From Pontiellaceae bacterium (GTDB taxonomy: Bacteria; Verrucomicrobiota; Kiritimatiellia; Kiritimatiellales; Pontiellaceae), in assembly GCA_016937945.1 (NCBI GenBank), contig JAFGVP010000112.1, forward strand, positions 1 through 59,654: DNA of 59,654 nt. The letters run 5' to 3'. A model generated the notes under the pieces. That model was not told the origin of the DNA. It did not search any database and saw only the letters and a program-made list of their open reading frames with translations. The translations under genes and the position numbers were made by a program. Positions 41,646 through 50,179 of this stretch are shown one piece after another (positions within the stretch are counted from its first letter, which is position 1; each line of letters starts with the position of its first letter).

Positions 41646-43745
41646 ATGACCAAAAAGAAAATCAGCTGTTTTAATCGTGAACTGAGCTGGCTTGAATTTA
41701 ACCAACGGGTGTTTGAAGAGGCCCGTGAGGCATCAAATCCGATGCTTGAACGACTTAAGTTCCTGTCCATCACGGCATCAAACCTTGATGAGTTTTTTAT
41801 GGTGCGTGTCGGAGGATTGCACATGGCCTACAAAATCGGGCGCCGTAAAAAGGATCTCTCCGGCATGACGCCGCGCATGCAGTTGAATGAGATCAGCCGG
41901 CGTGCCGGACAGATGATGAGCGACCTGCATAACTGTTTCTGCAATGTCATTACACCGGCGCTGAGCAAGGCGGGGATCAACCATGTTAGCATGGATGCAC
42001 TCACCAGCGAACAGGAGTCCTACATTCAATCCCTTTTTTCCGAGGAACTTTATCCGGTCATAACACCGCTTGCTGTCAAGGATGGCGCGTTGTTCGCCGG
42101 AGTGCAGAACCTTTCACTCAATCTGCTGGTTCGTCTTCGTAAAAAAGGGGCGAGAGCGGAGCAATCGTGCTATGCGACCATTTCTCTGAGCCGTGTCGGT
42201 GATCGGATTATACCGGTTCCGGTGGATCAGGGTTACGGCTACCTTTTGCATGAGGAGGTTGTCCGCCGCCACGCCGCCAACTGGTTTCCGGGTTATGAAA
42301 TCGAGGAGACGGCGGTTTTCCGGGTGACGCGCAACGCTGATTTTGCGGTACAGGAGGAAGAGGCGCCGGATCTGCTCTCCGGAATGGAAGACGTGCTGGA
42401 AGAGCGCAAGGCCGGGGAGTGCGTCCGTCTTGAAGTGGAATCCGACATCTCGCGGCTGATGCTGGAGCGGTTGATGGACGGCACCGGCGCATTGAAGGAA
42501 TATGTCTATCATGTAAACGGGCCTCTGAATCTGAAGGATTTCATGTCCATGGCATTTCTCGATGGATTCGATGAGCTTAAGACCGAGGCGTGGCCCCCGC
42601 AGCCGGCGCCGGACATCATCCCGAATGAACCCATGTTTGGACAGATTGCCGAAAAAAACCTGCTGCTGTGTCATCCCTATCAAAGTTATGATCCCGTGAT
42701 CCGCTTTATCGAAGAGGCGGCCGAAGATTCCGACACTCTGGCGATCAAGATGGTGCTCTATCGTACCAGTAGCAACAGCTCGATTATTTCTGCGCTCAAG
42801 CGCGCGGCAGAAAACGGAATCAACGTGACCGCGCTGGTTGAACTGAAAGCCCGCTTTGATGAGGCTCGGAACATCGGCTGGGCCCGCGATCTTGAACAGA
42901 GCGGGGTTCAGGTGATTCACGGCGTCAAAGGATTCAAGACCCACGCTAAAATCTGTCTCGTGGTCCGGCGCGAACCCGGCGGTATTGTGCGCTACTGCCA
43001 CTTCGGAACCGGCAACTATAATGAATCCACCGCGAAGCTGTATGGGGACATCAGCTACATGACCTGCGATCCGGCACTGGGCGCCGATGCCTCGGCCTTT
43101 TTCAACGCACTTTGCGGTTATGCCCAGCCGACGCACTTTAACTGCATCAGCATGGCACCGGTCAATATGCGGGAGTCGCTGCTGGAGCTGATAGACTTCG
43201 AAACCGAACGCGCCAAAAACGGCCATAAAGCCTTTGTGCATGCCAAGGTAAATTCGTTCGTTGATCCAGTGATCATTGAGCGGTTGCATGAAGCTGCCCG
43301 CGCCGGAGTGAAGGTGCGCCTGAATGTGCGCGGGATCTGCTGCCTGGTTCCGTCGCACGGCATTGAAGTGATCAGCATTGTTGACCGCTTTCTGGAACAC
43401 GCCCGCATCTTTCATTTTAACCATGGCGGCCGTCCGCAGGTATTCATCGCCAGTGCCGACTGGATGCCGCGCAATCTCGACAAGCGTCTCGAACTTATGA
43501 TTCCGGTCGTGGATAAAGGATGCCGCGATCGTCTGATCCAGATTCTGGATACCCATCTGTCGGACAACATGAACAGCTGGCTGCTGAATCCGGACGGAAG
43601 CTATGCCAGCGTCGGACATAAAGGGCAGCGTGAGATCCGCAGTCAACAGGTACTCTACACTCAGGCCTGCACGGTGGTGGAAGAAGCCCGGAAACGGCGC
43701 CGGACCCGTTTTGAGCCGCACCGTGCCGGAGTGATGGATGCATAA
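41646..43745 (+). CDS. ppk1: Polyphosphate kinase 1
   Basis: A 699-aa product starting 11 bases after ppx. It begins with the family N terminus (FNRELSWLEFNQRVFEEA) and ITASNLDEFFMVRVGG. The catalytic phospholipase-D-like domains contain MVLYRTSSNSSIISALKRAA, the phospho-accepting His in KTHAKICLV (about 433) and FGTGNYNE. The second domain has VNVRGICCLVP-type residues. It makes polyphosphate from ATP reversibly. Together with ppx and the CHAD protein it forms a complete synthesis, breakdown and binding set. Confidence 0.96.
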   Translation: MTKKKISCFNRELSWLEFNQRVFEEAREASNPMLERLKFLSITASNLDEFFMVRVGGLHMAYKIGRRKKDLSGMTPRMQLNEISRRAGQMMSDLHNCFCNVITPALSKAGINHVSMDALTSEQESYIQSLFSEELYPVITPLAVKDGALFAGVQNLSLNLLVRLRKKGARAEQSCYATISLSRVGDRIIPVPVDQGYGYLLHEEVVRRHAANWFPGYEIEETAVFRVTRNADFAVQEEEAPDLLSGMEDVLEERKAGECVRLEVESDISRLMLERLMDGTGALKEYVYHVNGPLNLKDFMSMAFLDGFDELKTEAWPPQPAPDIIPNEPMFGQIAEKNLLLCHPYQSYDPVIRFIEEAAEDSDTLAIKMVLYRTSSNSSIISALKRAAENGINVTALVELKARFDEARNIGWARDLEQSGVQVIHGVKGFKTHAKICLVVRREPGGIVRYCHFGTGNYNESTAKLYGDISYMTCDPALGADASAFFNALCGYAQPTHFNCISMAPVNMRESLLELIDFETERAKNGHKAFVHAKVNSFVDPVIIERLHEAARAGVKVRLNVRGICCLVPSHGIEVISIVDRFLEHARIFHFNHGGRPQVFIASADWMPRNLDKRLELMIPVVDKGCRDRLIQILDTHLSDNMNSWLLNPDGSYASVGHKGQREIRSQQVLYTQACTVVEEARKRRRTRFEPHRAGVMDA

Positions 43746-43811
43746 GCACGTTTTGGACTGGTGAACACCTGTCGTTGTGAATACAAAGTGTGTAACGCGG
43801 AGATTTCTATT

Positions 43812-44909
43812 ATGGCAACTAAGACAAAAACGATCGGGATTCTGACATCGGGCGGAGACTGCCCGGGACTGAATGCGGCGATTCGCGGCGTGGCCAAGGC
43901 GGCGTTACAGCAGGGTACAAAGGTGATCGGCGTGCTGGACGGGTTTCGTGGGCTGGTGGAAAACCGGACCATGGCGCTGGAGGACAAGGATGTCAGCGGC
44001 ATTCTTACCCATGGCGGAACCTTTCTGGGCTCAAGTCGCGACAAGCCGCATAAGATGAGCATGGGCGGTAAGATCATGGACATGACCGAAGTTGCCGTGG
44101 CCAATGCCAAAAAGAACCATATCGACTGTCTGGTCTGTCTGGGAGGAAACGGAACCCAGAAAAATGCCATGCGCCTCCATGAGGCCGGGCTGGATGTGCT
44201 GACCTTGCCAAAGACCATCGACAACGATGTTGCCATGACGGAAATTACATTTGGGTTTGATTCTTCCATGGCGATTGCGACGGAGGCGATCGATCGGCTT
44301 CATACGACGGCCAGCAGTCATCATCGGGCGATAGTCTGCGAAATCATGGGCCACAAGGCCGGATGGCTGGCACTGGGGGCCGGGATTGCCGGCGGCGCCG
44401 ACGTGATCCTGATTCCCGAGATTCCTTACGACCTCGACTGCGTAGTCGAGCACCTGATGGCGCGGCGCCATCATAACAAGCGTTTTTCCATCATTGCGGT
44501 GGCCGAAGGTGCGGTTTCCAAAAAGGATGCCCAGAACGGTAAAAAGAAAAAAGAACCGCTTCAGAAAGAGAAGGACGGCGTGGTTCTTATTGAAGAGCCG
44601 GTTGCAAGCCGCGTGGCGCGCGAAATCCAGCAGGCGGCCGGGATTGAGGTCCGGTTTACTTCGCTGGGCCATGTTCAGCGCGGCGGTACTCCGACGGCCA
44701 CTGACCGCTTGCTCTGCACCCGGCTAGGCACCAAGGCGGGGGAATTGCTGGCCGAAGGCACTTATAATGTGATGGTGGGCGTGCGCGGCGACGAATGTGT
44801 TGCGGTGCCGCTGGCCGACGTTGCCGGAAAGACCAAGCTGGTGCCGCCGGACCATGCGTGGCTGAAAACCGCTGCGCTTGTAGATACCTGTATTGGCGAA
44901 AAGTTTTAA
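43812..44909 (+). CDS. pfkA: 6-phosphofructokinase
   Basis: The start at 43812 gives 365 aa. It has GGDCPGLNAAIRG at the N terminus, GGNGTQKN, the catalytic TIDND in LPKTIDNDV, and LGHVQRGG. Position 104 (E. coli numbering) is Gly as in ATP enzymes, while the base before TIDND is Lys, as in PPi or group III enzymes. The phosphoryl donor is therefore not certain. A Lys/Glu-rich insertion (about 240-255) is present. It directly follows the polyphosphate genes by about 65 bases and may share regulation with them. Confidence 0.92.
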   Translation: MATKTKTIGILTSGGDCPGLNAAIRGVAKAALQQGTKVIGVLDGFRGLVENRTMALEDKDVSGILTHGGTFLGSSRDKPHKMSMGGKIMDMTEVAVANAKKNHIDCLVCLGGNGTQKNAMRLHEAGLDVLTLPKTIDNDVAMTEITFGFDSSMAIATEAIDRLHTTASSHHRAIVCEIMGHKAGWLALGAGIAGGADVILIPEIPYDLDCVVEHLMARRHHNKRFSIIAVAEGAVSKKDAQNGKKKKEPLQKEKDGVVLIEEPVASRVAREIQQAAGIEVRFTSLGHVQRGGTPTATDRLLCTRLGTKAGELLAEGTYNVMVGVRGDECVAVPLADVAGKTKLVPPDHAWLKTAALVDTCIGEKF

Positions 44910-44922
44910 CCGGAGGTGCTGA

Positions 44923-45045
44923 ATGGGATGCAAAAAGGGCAAATCCAAACATGAAGCGAAGCCCGGCATGTATGAATGCAAAAAATGCGGGGCCGTGGTG
45001 AAAAAGAAGGACAAGGTCTGCAAGGGAAAGAAGATCAAGGAATAG
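44923..45045 (+). CDS. 40-aa zinc-ribbon-like mini-protein
   Basis: A 40-aa product with a near-perfect CGGAGG site eight bases before the ATG. The sequence is Lys-rich with MYECKKCGAVVKKKDKVCKG, a CxxC knuckle plus one further Cys, as in half a zinc ribbon. It starts 13 bases after pfkA and is followed by a strong terminator, so it ends that transcript. Function is unknown. Confidence 0.75.
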   Translation: MGCKKGKSKHEAKPGMYECKKCGAVVKKKDKVCKGKKIKE

Positions 45046-45088
45046 ATCACAATGCGCATTGCTCGGCTTTTTGGGGCAGTTGTCCGGC

Positions 45089-45115
45089 GCCGTCTCTTTT
45101 GAGACGGCTTTTTTT
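45089..45115 (+). terminator. Terminator after pfkA and the zinc-ribbon gene
   Basis: GCCGTCTC (45089-45096), TTTT loop, GAGACGGC (45101-45108) and TTTTTTT: a textbook intrinsic terminator. Confidence 0.92.
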
Positions 45116-45280
45116 GTGGACTTGCAGTGACATTTTTTCGACGAAAACAGTCCTATTTGGTCGCTTTGGTACAATGTTGTATCATTTCGGGCAGGGCATC
45201 CGGCTAAACCACGATGGTTTTTGTTTTGTTTTTAGGGCGATGGTACCTTTAAATACGCGCCTTTTTGAAGGGAATCCAAG

Positions 45281-46183
45281 ATGAGTATCGAAGAAAAAAT
45301 CCAGCAACTGAAACGTGAACGCGGTGCAATTATCATTGCCCACAACTACCAGCCGGATGAGGTTCAGGCGATCGCCGATTTTACCGGCGACTCTCTTGAG
45401 CTGAGCCGCAAAGCCGCCCAGCTTGAGGAAGAGGTGATTGTCTTCTGCGGCGTACATTTCATGGCCGAGACGGCGGCTATCCTGAGTCCGGAAAAAACCA
45501 TTCTGATCCCGGATCGCTTTGCCGGATGTCCCATGGCGGATATGATTACAGCAGAACAGCTTCGGGTGAAGAAAGCCGAGCATCCCGATGCGGTGGTAAT
45601 CTGTTATGTGAACAGTTCCGCCGCGGTTAAAGCAGAGTGCGATCTGTGTTGCACCTCGTCGAATGCCAAGGCCATTGTCGCCTCGGTTCCGCCGGATAAA
45701 GAGATCATTTTCGTGCCGGACACCCACCTCGGTCACTATGTCTCCCGCGAGCTCGGACGGGAGATGATTATCTGGGACGGATACTGCCCGACGCACTCCC
45801 GGATTCGCGATGTCGACATCCTCCGCGAGCAGCAAGATCACCCGAATGCCAAGGTGATGGCGCACCCGGAGTGCCCTGTCCAGATTCGTGACTTGGCAGA
45901 CTATCTGCTATCGACGGGGCAGATGTGTACGCACGCCAAGGAGTCGGATGAGCAGGAATTTATCGTGGCTACGGAGATGGGGCTTCTCTATCGCCTCCGC
46001 AATGAAAATCCGGATAAAAAGTTTTACTCGGTCAGCGATCGTGCGCTCTGTCCGAATATGAAGAAGATTGATCTTGAAAAGATCCTTTGGGCGCTGGAAG
46101 ACATGAAATACCGGGTAACCGTTCCGGAAGAAACAGCCAATAAGGCTCGGCGGTCCATCGAACGGATGCTGGAACTTAGTTAG
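45281..46183 (+). CDS. nadA: Quinolinate synthase A
   Basis: A 300-aa product with IIAHNYQPDEVQAIADFTGDS, CGVHFMAETA, GCPMADM, CYVNSSAAVKAECDLCCTS, HPECP and CPNMKKI. The three conserved Cys ligate the [4Fe-4S] cluster that dehydrates the condensation product of iminoaspartate and dihydroxyacetone phosphate. It is followed by nifU and nifS at 32-base spacings, which would supply that cluster. No nadB or nadC is adjacent. The stretch 45116-45280 upstream has no gene and should hold the promoter. Confidence 0.96.
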   Translation: MSIEEKIQQLKRERGAIIIAHNYQPDEVQAIADFTGDSLELSRKAAQLEEEVIVFCGVHFMAETAAILSPEKTILIPDRFAGCPMADMITAEQLRVKKAEHPDAVVICYVNSSAAVKAECDLCCTSSNAKAIVASVPPDKEIIFVPDTHLGHYVSRELGREMIIWDGYCPTHSRIRDVDILREQQDHPNAKVMAHPECPVQIRDLADYLLSTGQMCTHAKESDEQEFIVATEMGLLYRLRNENPDKKFYSVSDRALCPNMKKIDLEKILWALEDMKYRVTVPEETANKARRSIERMLELS

Positions 46184-46215
46184 AAACGAAGAGCTGCAAA
46201 ACAGGAAACATCACC

Positions 46216-47043
46216 ATGTGGGAATATACAGACAAGGTCACCGATCACTTCAAGAATCCTCGCAATGTAGGGGCTGTTGAGAACCCGGACGGGGAGGGCA
46301 CCGTTGGATCGCTGGCCTGCGGAGATGCCCTGCGTCTGACCTTTAAACTCGATGCAGATAAAAAGATCTGTGAAGCCAGGTTCCAGACGTTCGGTTGCGC
46401 CAGTGCGATTGCCTCGTCTTCTGCCCTGACTGAAATGCTGATCGGGAAAACCATCGAAGAGGCCGAGACCATTACGAACAATGATATTATCGCCTATCTG
46501 GGAGCACTCCCCAAACAGAAGGTTCACTGCTCGGTTATGGGTCGCGAAGCGCTCGAAGCCGCCATCTACAATTACCGCACGGGCAAAACGCTCGATAAGA
46601 AAATCGATGGCGAAGTGATCTGTCACTGTTTCGGAGCCACCGATAAGGAGATCGAGAAGCTGGCCCGGGAACAGAACCTGACAACGGCCGAAGACATTAC
46701 CAATGCCTGCAAGGCGGGCGGAGGATGCGGACAGTGTATCCCGGAAATCGAAGACATTATCAACCGGGTCATCGGCGAGCAGAAGAAGGCCGAAGAGCGC
46801 CCGAAGCTCACCCAGCTTCAGAAAATACGGCTCATCGAGGAAACCATTGACCGGCAGGTCCGGCCGATCCTGAGGCGGGATAACGGCGACCTGGAACTGC
46901 ACGATGTGGATGGCGATCGGGTTTATGTCAAATTTGTCGGAGCTTGTGTAAGTTGCCCGGTTTCATCCGTCACGCTCAAGGATGTCGTTGAAACCCAGCT
47001 GCGGGAAGCCGTCTCGGATGACATCGTGGTGGAGGCGATTTAG
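46216..47043 (+). CDS. nifU: NifU-type Fe-S scaffold protein
   Basis: A 275-aa product with three domains in the canonical NifU order. An IscU-like scaffold comes first (about 1-125; Cys in SLACGDALRL, TFGCASAIAS and KVHCSVMG). A BFD-like [2Fe-2S] domain follows (CHCFGATDKEIEKLAREQ, CKAGGGCGQC). The Nfu domain is last (about 200-275, GACVSCPVSSVTL). NifU collects sulfur from NifS and builds clusters for target enzymes. It lies between nadA and nifS. No nitrogenase genes are seen, so it acts as a general assembly system. Confidence 0.95.
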   Translation: MWEYTDKVTDHFKNPRNVGAVENPDGEGTVGSLACGDALRLTFKLDADKKICEARFQTFGCASAIASSSALTEMLIGKTIEEAETITNNDIIAYLGALPKQKVHCSVMGREALEAAIYNYRTGKTLDKKIDGEVICHCFGATDKEIEKLAREQNLTTAEDITNACKAGGGCGQCIPEIEDIINRVIGEQKKAEERPKLTQLQKIRLIEETIDRQVRPILRRDNGDLELHDVDGDRVYVKFVGACVSCPVSSVTLKDVVETQLREAVSDDIVVEAI

Positions 47044-47075
47044 TTTGCGCTCGGAAACTCTTCAGAGGACAGGAA

Positions 47076-48245
47076 ATGAATAAATCAGTTTACGTCGATA
47101 ACAATGCCACCACAGCCGTTGCTCCGGAAGTTACCGAGAGTATGCTTCCTTTCTTTAACGAACACTGGGGAAACCCCTCCAGCATGCATGCGTTTGGCGG
47201 CAATATTAAGAAACACGTGGATGAAGCCCGCGAGAAAGTAGCGGCGCTGATCGGCGCGGAGCATCCCAGCGAAATCATCTTTACCAGCTGCGGCTCGGAA
47301 AGCGACAACATGGCGGTTCGCGGCACCGTGGATGCCATGGGCGGCCATCCCCATATTATTACCACCCGGGTGGAACATGCAGCGATTCTGGGACCCTGTC
47401 ATCATTTGGAAGATCGCGGGTATCGACTGACCACGCTGGAAGTAGATGCGATGGGCAATCTTGATATGGACCGGGTGTGCGCCGCATCCAGCAGCGGCAA
47501 AAAGACCGTGGCATCGGTTATGTGGGCCAATAATGAAACCGGTGTGATATTTCCGATTTCGGAAATCGCCGGACTCATCAAGGAAGGCGGCGGAGTATTC
47601 CATACGGATGCGGTTCAGATTGCCGGAAAAATGCCGATCAATGTAAAGTCTCTGCCTGTTGATCTGCTCTCCATTTCCGGTCACAAACTGCATGCGCCTA
47701 AAGGTATCGGAGCCCTTTACATTCGGCGCGGAACCAAGATTACACCACACATCATGGGTGGGCATCAGGAACGCGGTCGGCGCGCCGGCACAGAGAATGT
47801 TCCGTACATTGTCGGTCTGGGCCGCGCCTGTGAGCTGGCGATGGAGCGCATGGCGGCCGATGCAGAGCATGAGCGCCGCCTGCGGGATCGTCTTGAAACC
47901 GGCATTCTTGCATCCTGTAAAGGCGCGCGGGTGAACGGCGATGTGTTGAACCGGCTCCCGAACACTACGAACATCAGTTTCGAGTATGTGGAAGGCGAAG
48001 CCATTCTTCTTATGCTGGACGATGTCGGAATCTGTGCATCAACCGGTTCGGCCTGCGCGTCGGGTTCGCTGGAGCCGTCCCATGTACTGCGAGCCATGGA
48101 TGTTCCTCGGTCTATGGTGCACGGATCGATCCGTTTCAGCTTCTGCCGCTACAATACGGAAGAGGATGTGGATTATGTCCTCGAAAAACTTCCGCCGATC
48201 ATCAAACGGCTGCGCGAACTGTCGCCGTTTGCTCAGGACGGATGA
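47076..48245 (+). CDS. nifS: Cysteine desulfurase (NifS/IscS family)
   Basis: A 389-aa PLP enzyme. It has YVDNNATTAVAPEV, WANNETGVIFP, the PLP lysine in SISGHKLHAPKGIG, and the catalytic Cys loop ASTGSACASGSLEPSHVL (about 325). It removes sulfur from cysteine as an enzyme persulfide for Fe-S clusters and, directly or by relay, for tRNA thiolation by MnmA. It starts 32 bases after nifU with AGAGGACAGGAA before the ATG. The name iscS would also fit, and I use nifS because of the linked nifU. Confidence 0.95.
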   Translation: MNKSVYVDNNATTAVAPEVTESMLPFFNEHWGNPSSMHAFGGNIKKHVDEAREKVAALIGAEHPSEIIFTSCGSESDNMAVRGTVDAMGGHPHIITTRVEHAAILGPCHHLEDRGYRLTTLEVDAMGNLDMDRVCAASSSGKKTVASVMWANNETGVIFPISEIAGLIKEGGGVFHTDAVQIAGKMPINVKSLPVDLLSISGHKLHAPKGIGALYIRRGTKITPHIMGGHQERGRRAGTENVPYIVGLGRACELAMERMAADAEHERRLRDRLETGILASCKGARVNGDVLNRLPNTTNISFEYVEGEAILLMLDDVGICASTGSACASGSLEPSHVLRAMDVPRSMVHGSIRFSFCRYNTEEDVDYVLEKLPPIIKRLRELSPFAQDG

Positions 48246-48344
48246 AATATGCGGGGCAATCCCCATACGAAGCGATCTTTGCATGCTTGATGTTTAAAAT
48301 TTCAGCGCGTTCCTGTAATCATGTTGTTTCCAATGGAGAACAAC

Positions 48345-49436
48345 ATGATTCTAAAAAAGTATATTTCCGATCTGAGGGTTTATGAGCCGGGCAGGCCGAT
48401 CGAAGAGGTCGCCCGTGAGCTGGGCTTTGAAGATATCGCCGACATTGTAAAGGTCGCATCGAATGAGAATGAGCTGGGGCCGTCTCCCATGGCGATTGAA
48501 GCCATGCGGGAGTCGATTTCCGAGATGCATCGTTATCCTGACGGCGGCGCCTTTTACCTGAAAAAGAAGCTGGCGGACAACCTTGATGTTGCACCCGATC
48601 AGATTCTTTTCGGGGCCGGCAGTAATGAACTGATCGTTTTTCTCGGGCATGTGTTCCTTGAAAAGGGCACCAACCTGATCATGGGGGCCGAGGCCTTTGC
48701 CGTTTACTTTCTGGTTGCGGCGCTTTATGAGGCCGAAACCATTCGTGTGCCTATGCCGGAGCACGCGCATGATCTCGAAGGGATGCTGGCCGCGATTACC
48801 TCGGAAACCCGATTGGTGACGATCTGCAACCCGAACAATCCGACGGGCACCATGGTGTCGCCTGCCGCACTCGACCAGTTTATAGAGCGCCTGCCGGATC
48901 ATGTGGTTGCGGTAATTGACGAAGCCTATTTTGAGGTCATGCCGGAGGAGCAGAAGCCCGACGTCCTGAAGCATATTCGTGCCGGCAAACGGAATGTAAT
49001 CCTGCTGCGCACCTTCTCGAAGGCCTATGGGCTGGCCGGCCTTCGCATTGGCTATGCTGTGGCCCATCCGGAACTGATCACCCAGCTCAACAAGGTGCGA
49101 CAGCCGTTTAATGTCAGCACTATGGCTCAGGCCGCCGCAATGGCTGCACTGGATGACATAACGCATATCGTGGAAACCCGCGAAATGGTTGAATCCGGAC
49201 TGCGTTACTATGAGCAGGAACTGGCGGCAATGGGGTTGGAGACGGTTCCTTCCGGTGCAAATTTCATACTGGTTAAAACGGGCAGGGGCCGTGAAGTATT
49301 TCAGTCGCTTCAGGAGCGGAAGGTGATTGCCCGCCCGATGGATCCCTACGGCCTGCCGGATCATATCCGGATTACCATTGGAACCCCGGAGCAGAACAGG
49401 ATCGTGATCGCCGCCCTCAAAGAGGTGCTAGGATGA
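48345..49436 (+). CDS. hisC: Histidinol-phosphate aminotransferase-like PLP enzyme
   Basis: The start at 48345 sits seven bases after GGAG and gives 363 aa. Two earlier in-frame ATGs are less well placed. Type I aminotransferase fold: KKYISDLRVYEPGRPIEEV, SNENELGPSPMAIEAM, NPNNPTGTMV, DEAYFEVM and the PLP lysine in RTFSKAYGLAGLRIGY. HisC converts imidazole-acetol phosphate and glutamate to histidinol phosphate. It follows nifS by 99 bases and no other his genes are here, so an aromatic aminotransferase role is also possible. Confidence 0.9.
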   Translation: MILKKYISDLRVYEPGRPIEEVARELGFEDIADIVKVASNENELGPSPMAIEAMRESISEMHRYPDGGAFYLKKKLADNLDVAPDQILFGAGSNELIVFLGHVFLEKGTNLIMGAEAFAVYFLVAALYEAETIRVPMPEHAHDLEGMLAAITSETRLVTICNPNNPTGTMVSPAALDQFIERLPDHVVAVIDEAYFEVMPEEQKPDVLKHIRAGKRNVILLRTFSKAYGLAGLRIGYAVAHPELITQLNKVRQPFNVSTMAQAAAMAALDDITHIVETREMVESGLRYYEQELAAMGLETVPSGANFILVKTGRGREVFQSLQERKVIARPMDPYGLPDHIRITIGTPEQNRIVIAALKEVLG

Positions 49437-49655
49437 AGTCCTGATCCGGATTGTTTCCGGCGCGGCAATTGCCCTGTCAGCAGGAGCATCTACAGCTTTA
49501 TTGCCGGCGGCCGTTCATCCGGGCATCAGCCGGATATGCAATCAGGATCGAAACACGGTGTAAAATGGTCTGAGAACAGAAAAACAACATTTTTTCTTCA
49601 TCACCGCTTGACTCAAAAAATGGAATAAGTAGGATGTGCGCTCCTTTGAAATTAA

Positions 49656-49732
49656 GGGCGATTAGCTCAGTTGGCTAGAGCGTCTCGTTTACACCGAGAG
49701 GGTCGGCGGTTCGAGTCCGTCATCGCCCACCA
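49656..49732 (+). tRNA. tRNA-Val(TAC), copy 1
   Basis: A 77-base cloverleaf: acceptor GGGCGAT/ATCGCCC, anticodon stem TCTCG/CGAGA with loop TTTACAC (anticodon TAC), T-loop TTCGAGT, discriminator A and encoded CCA. It is the first of two identical tandem copies. Confidence 0.95.
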
Positions 49733-49753
49733 TCTTTCTTAAGGAGCCCCTAA

Positions 49754-49830
49754 GGGCGATTAGCTCAGTTGGCTAGAGCGTCTCGTTTACACCGAGAGGG
49801 TCGGCGGTTCGAGTCCGTCATCGCCCACCA
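49754..49830 (+). tRNA. tRNA-Val(TAC), copy 2
   Basis: Identical in all 77 bases to copy 1, with the starts 98 bases apart. It shares the downstream terminator, so both are probably cut from one precursor. Confidence 0.95.
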
Positions 49831-49837
49831 TTTTAAG

Positions 49838-49866
49838 CCGGAATCCAATGGATTCCGGTTTTTTTT
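49838..49866 (+). terminator. Terminator of the tRNA-Val pair
   Basis: CCGGAATCC (49838-49846), AAT, GGATTCCGG (49850-49858), then TTTTTTTT. Confidence 0.92.
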
Positions 49867-49995
49867 GTTCGGCTCCGATCGTCCGATTTTGAAGAAAAAG
49901 TTTATTCGCTCACAAATGCCTAACATGAATAGGTATTTATATCTGCCCGCTGATAAGATCGCTGGATTTTAAACGTTCATCATAGAGAGGGAATC

Positions 49996-50178
49996 ATGTT
50001 TCTTATACACAACAATATCCGTGTTGAAGGGAAAGAGTGCCTCGACGTGAAGATGTACGAATCACTCAGCCGCAACGAGGATAAGCTTATTTCCCATACG
50101 CGCATCTTTCGTGACGACACGGGTCGAATGACCGAGAATATCATCTATCGAAGAACCTCGGCAGGAGCAGGGCGCTAA
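49996..50178 (+). CDS. Small protein of unknown function
   Basis: A 60-aa product with AGAGAGGGA before the ATG. It has mixed charged and hydrophobic residues (MFLIHNNIRVEGKECLDVKM, THTRIF-like basic middle) and one Cys. There is no signal peptide and no motif I know. It converges tail to tail with the SpoU methyltransferase gene, one base apart. Good ribosome binding site and isolated position support a real gene, but there is no functional clue. Confidence 0.5.
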   Translation: MFLIHNNIRVEGKECLDVKMYESLSRNEDKLISHTRIFRDDTGRMTENIIYRRTSAGAGR

Positions 50179-50179
50179 G

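Noticed and set aside
42114-43721. 535-codon open frame on the minus strand
   Set aside because: It is antisense to ppk1, whose product matches its family over the full length. Composition explains the open frame.
49656-49830. CRISPR-like repeat
   Set aside because: Only two units, each a complete tRNA.
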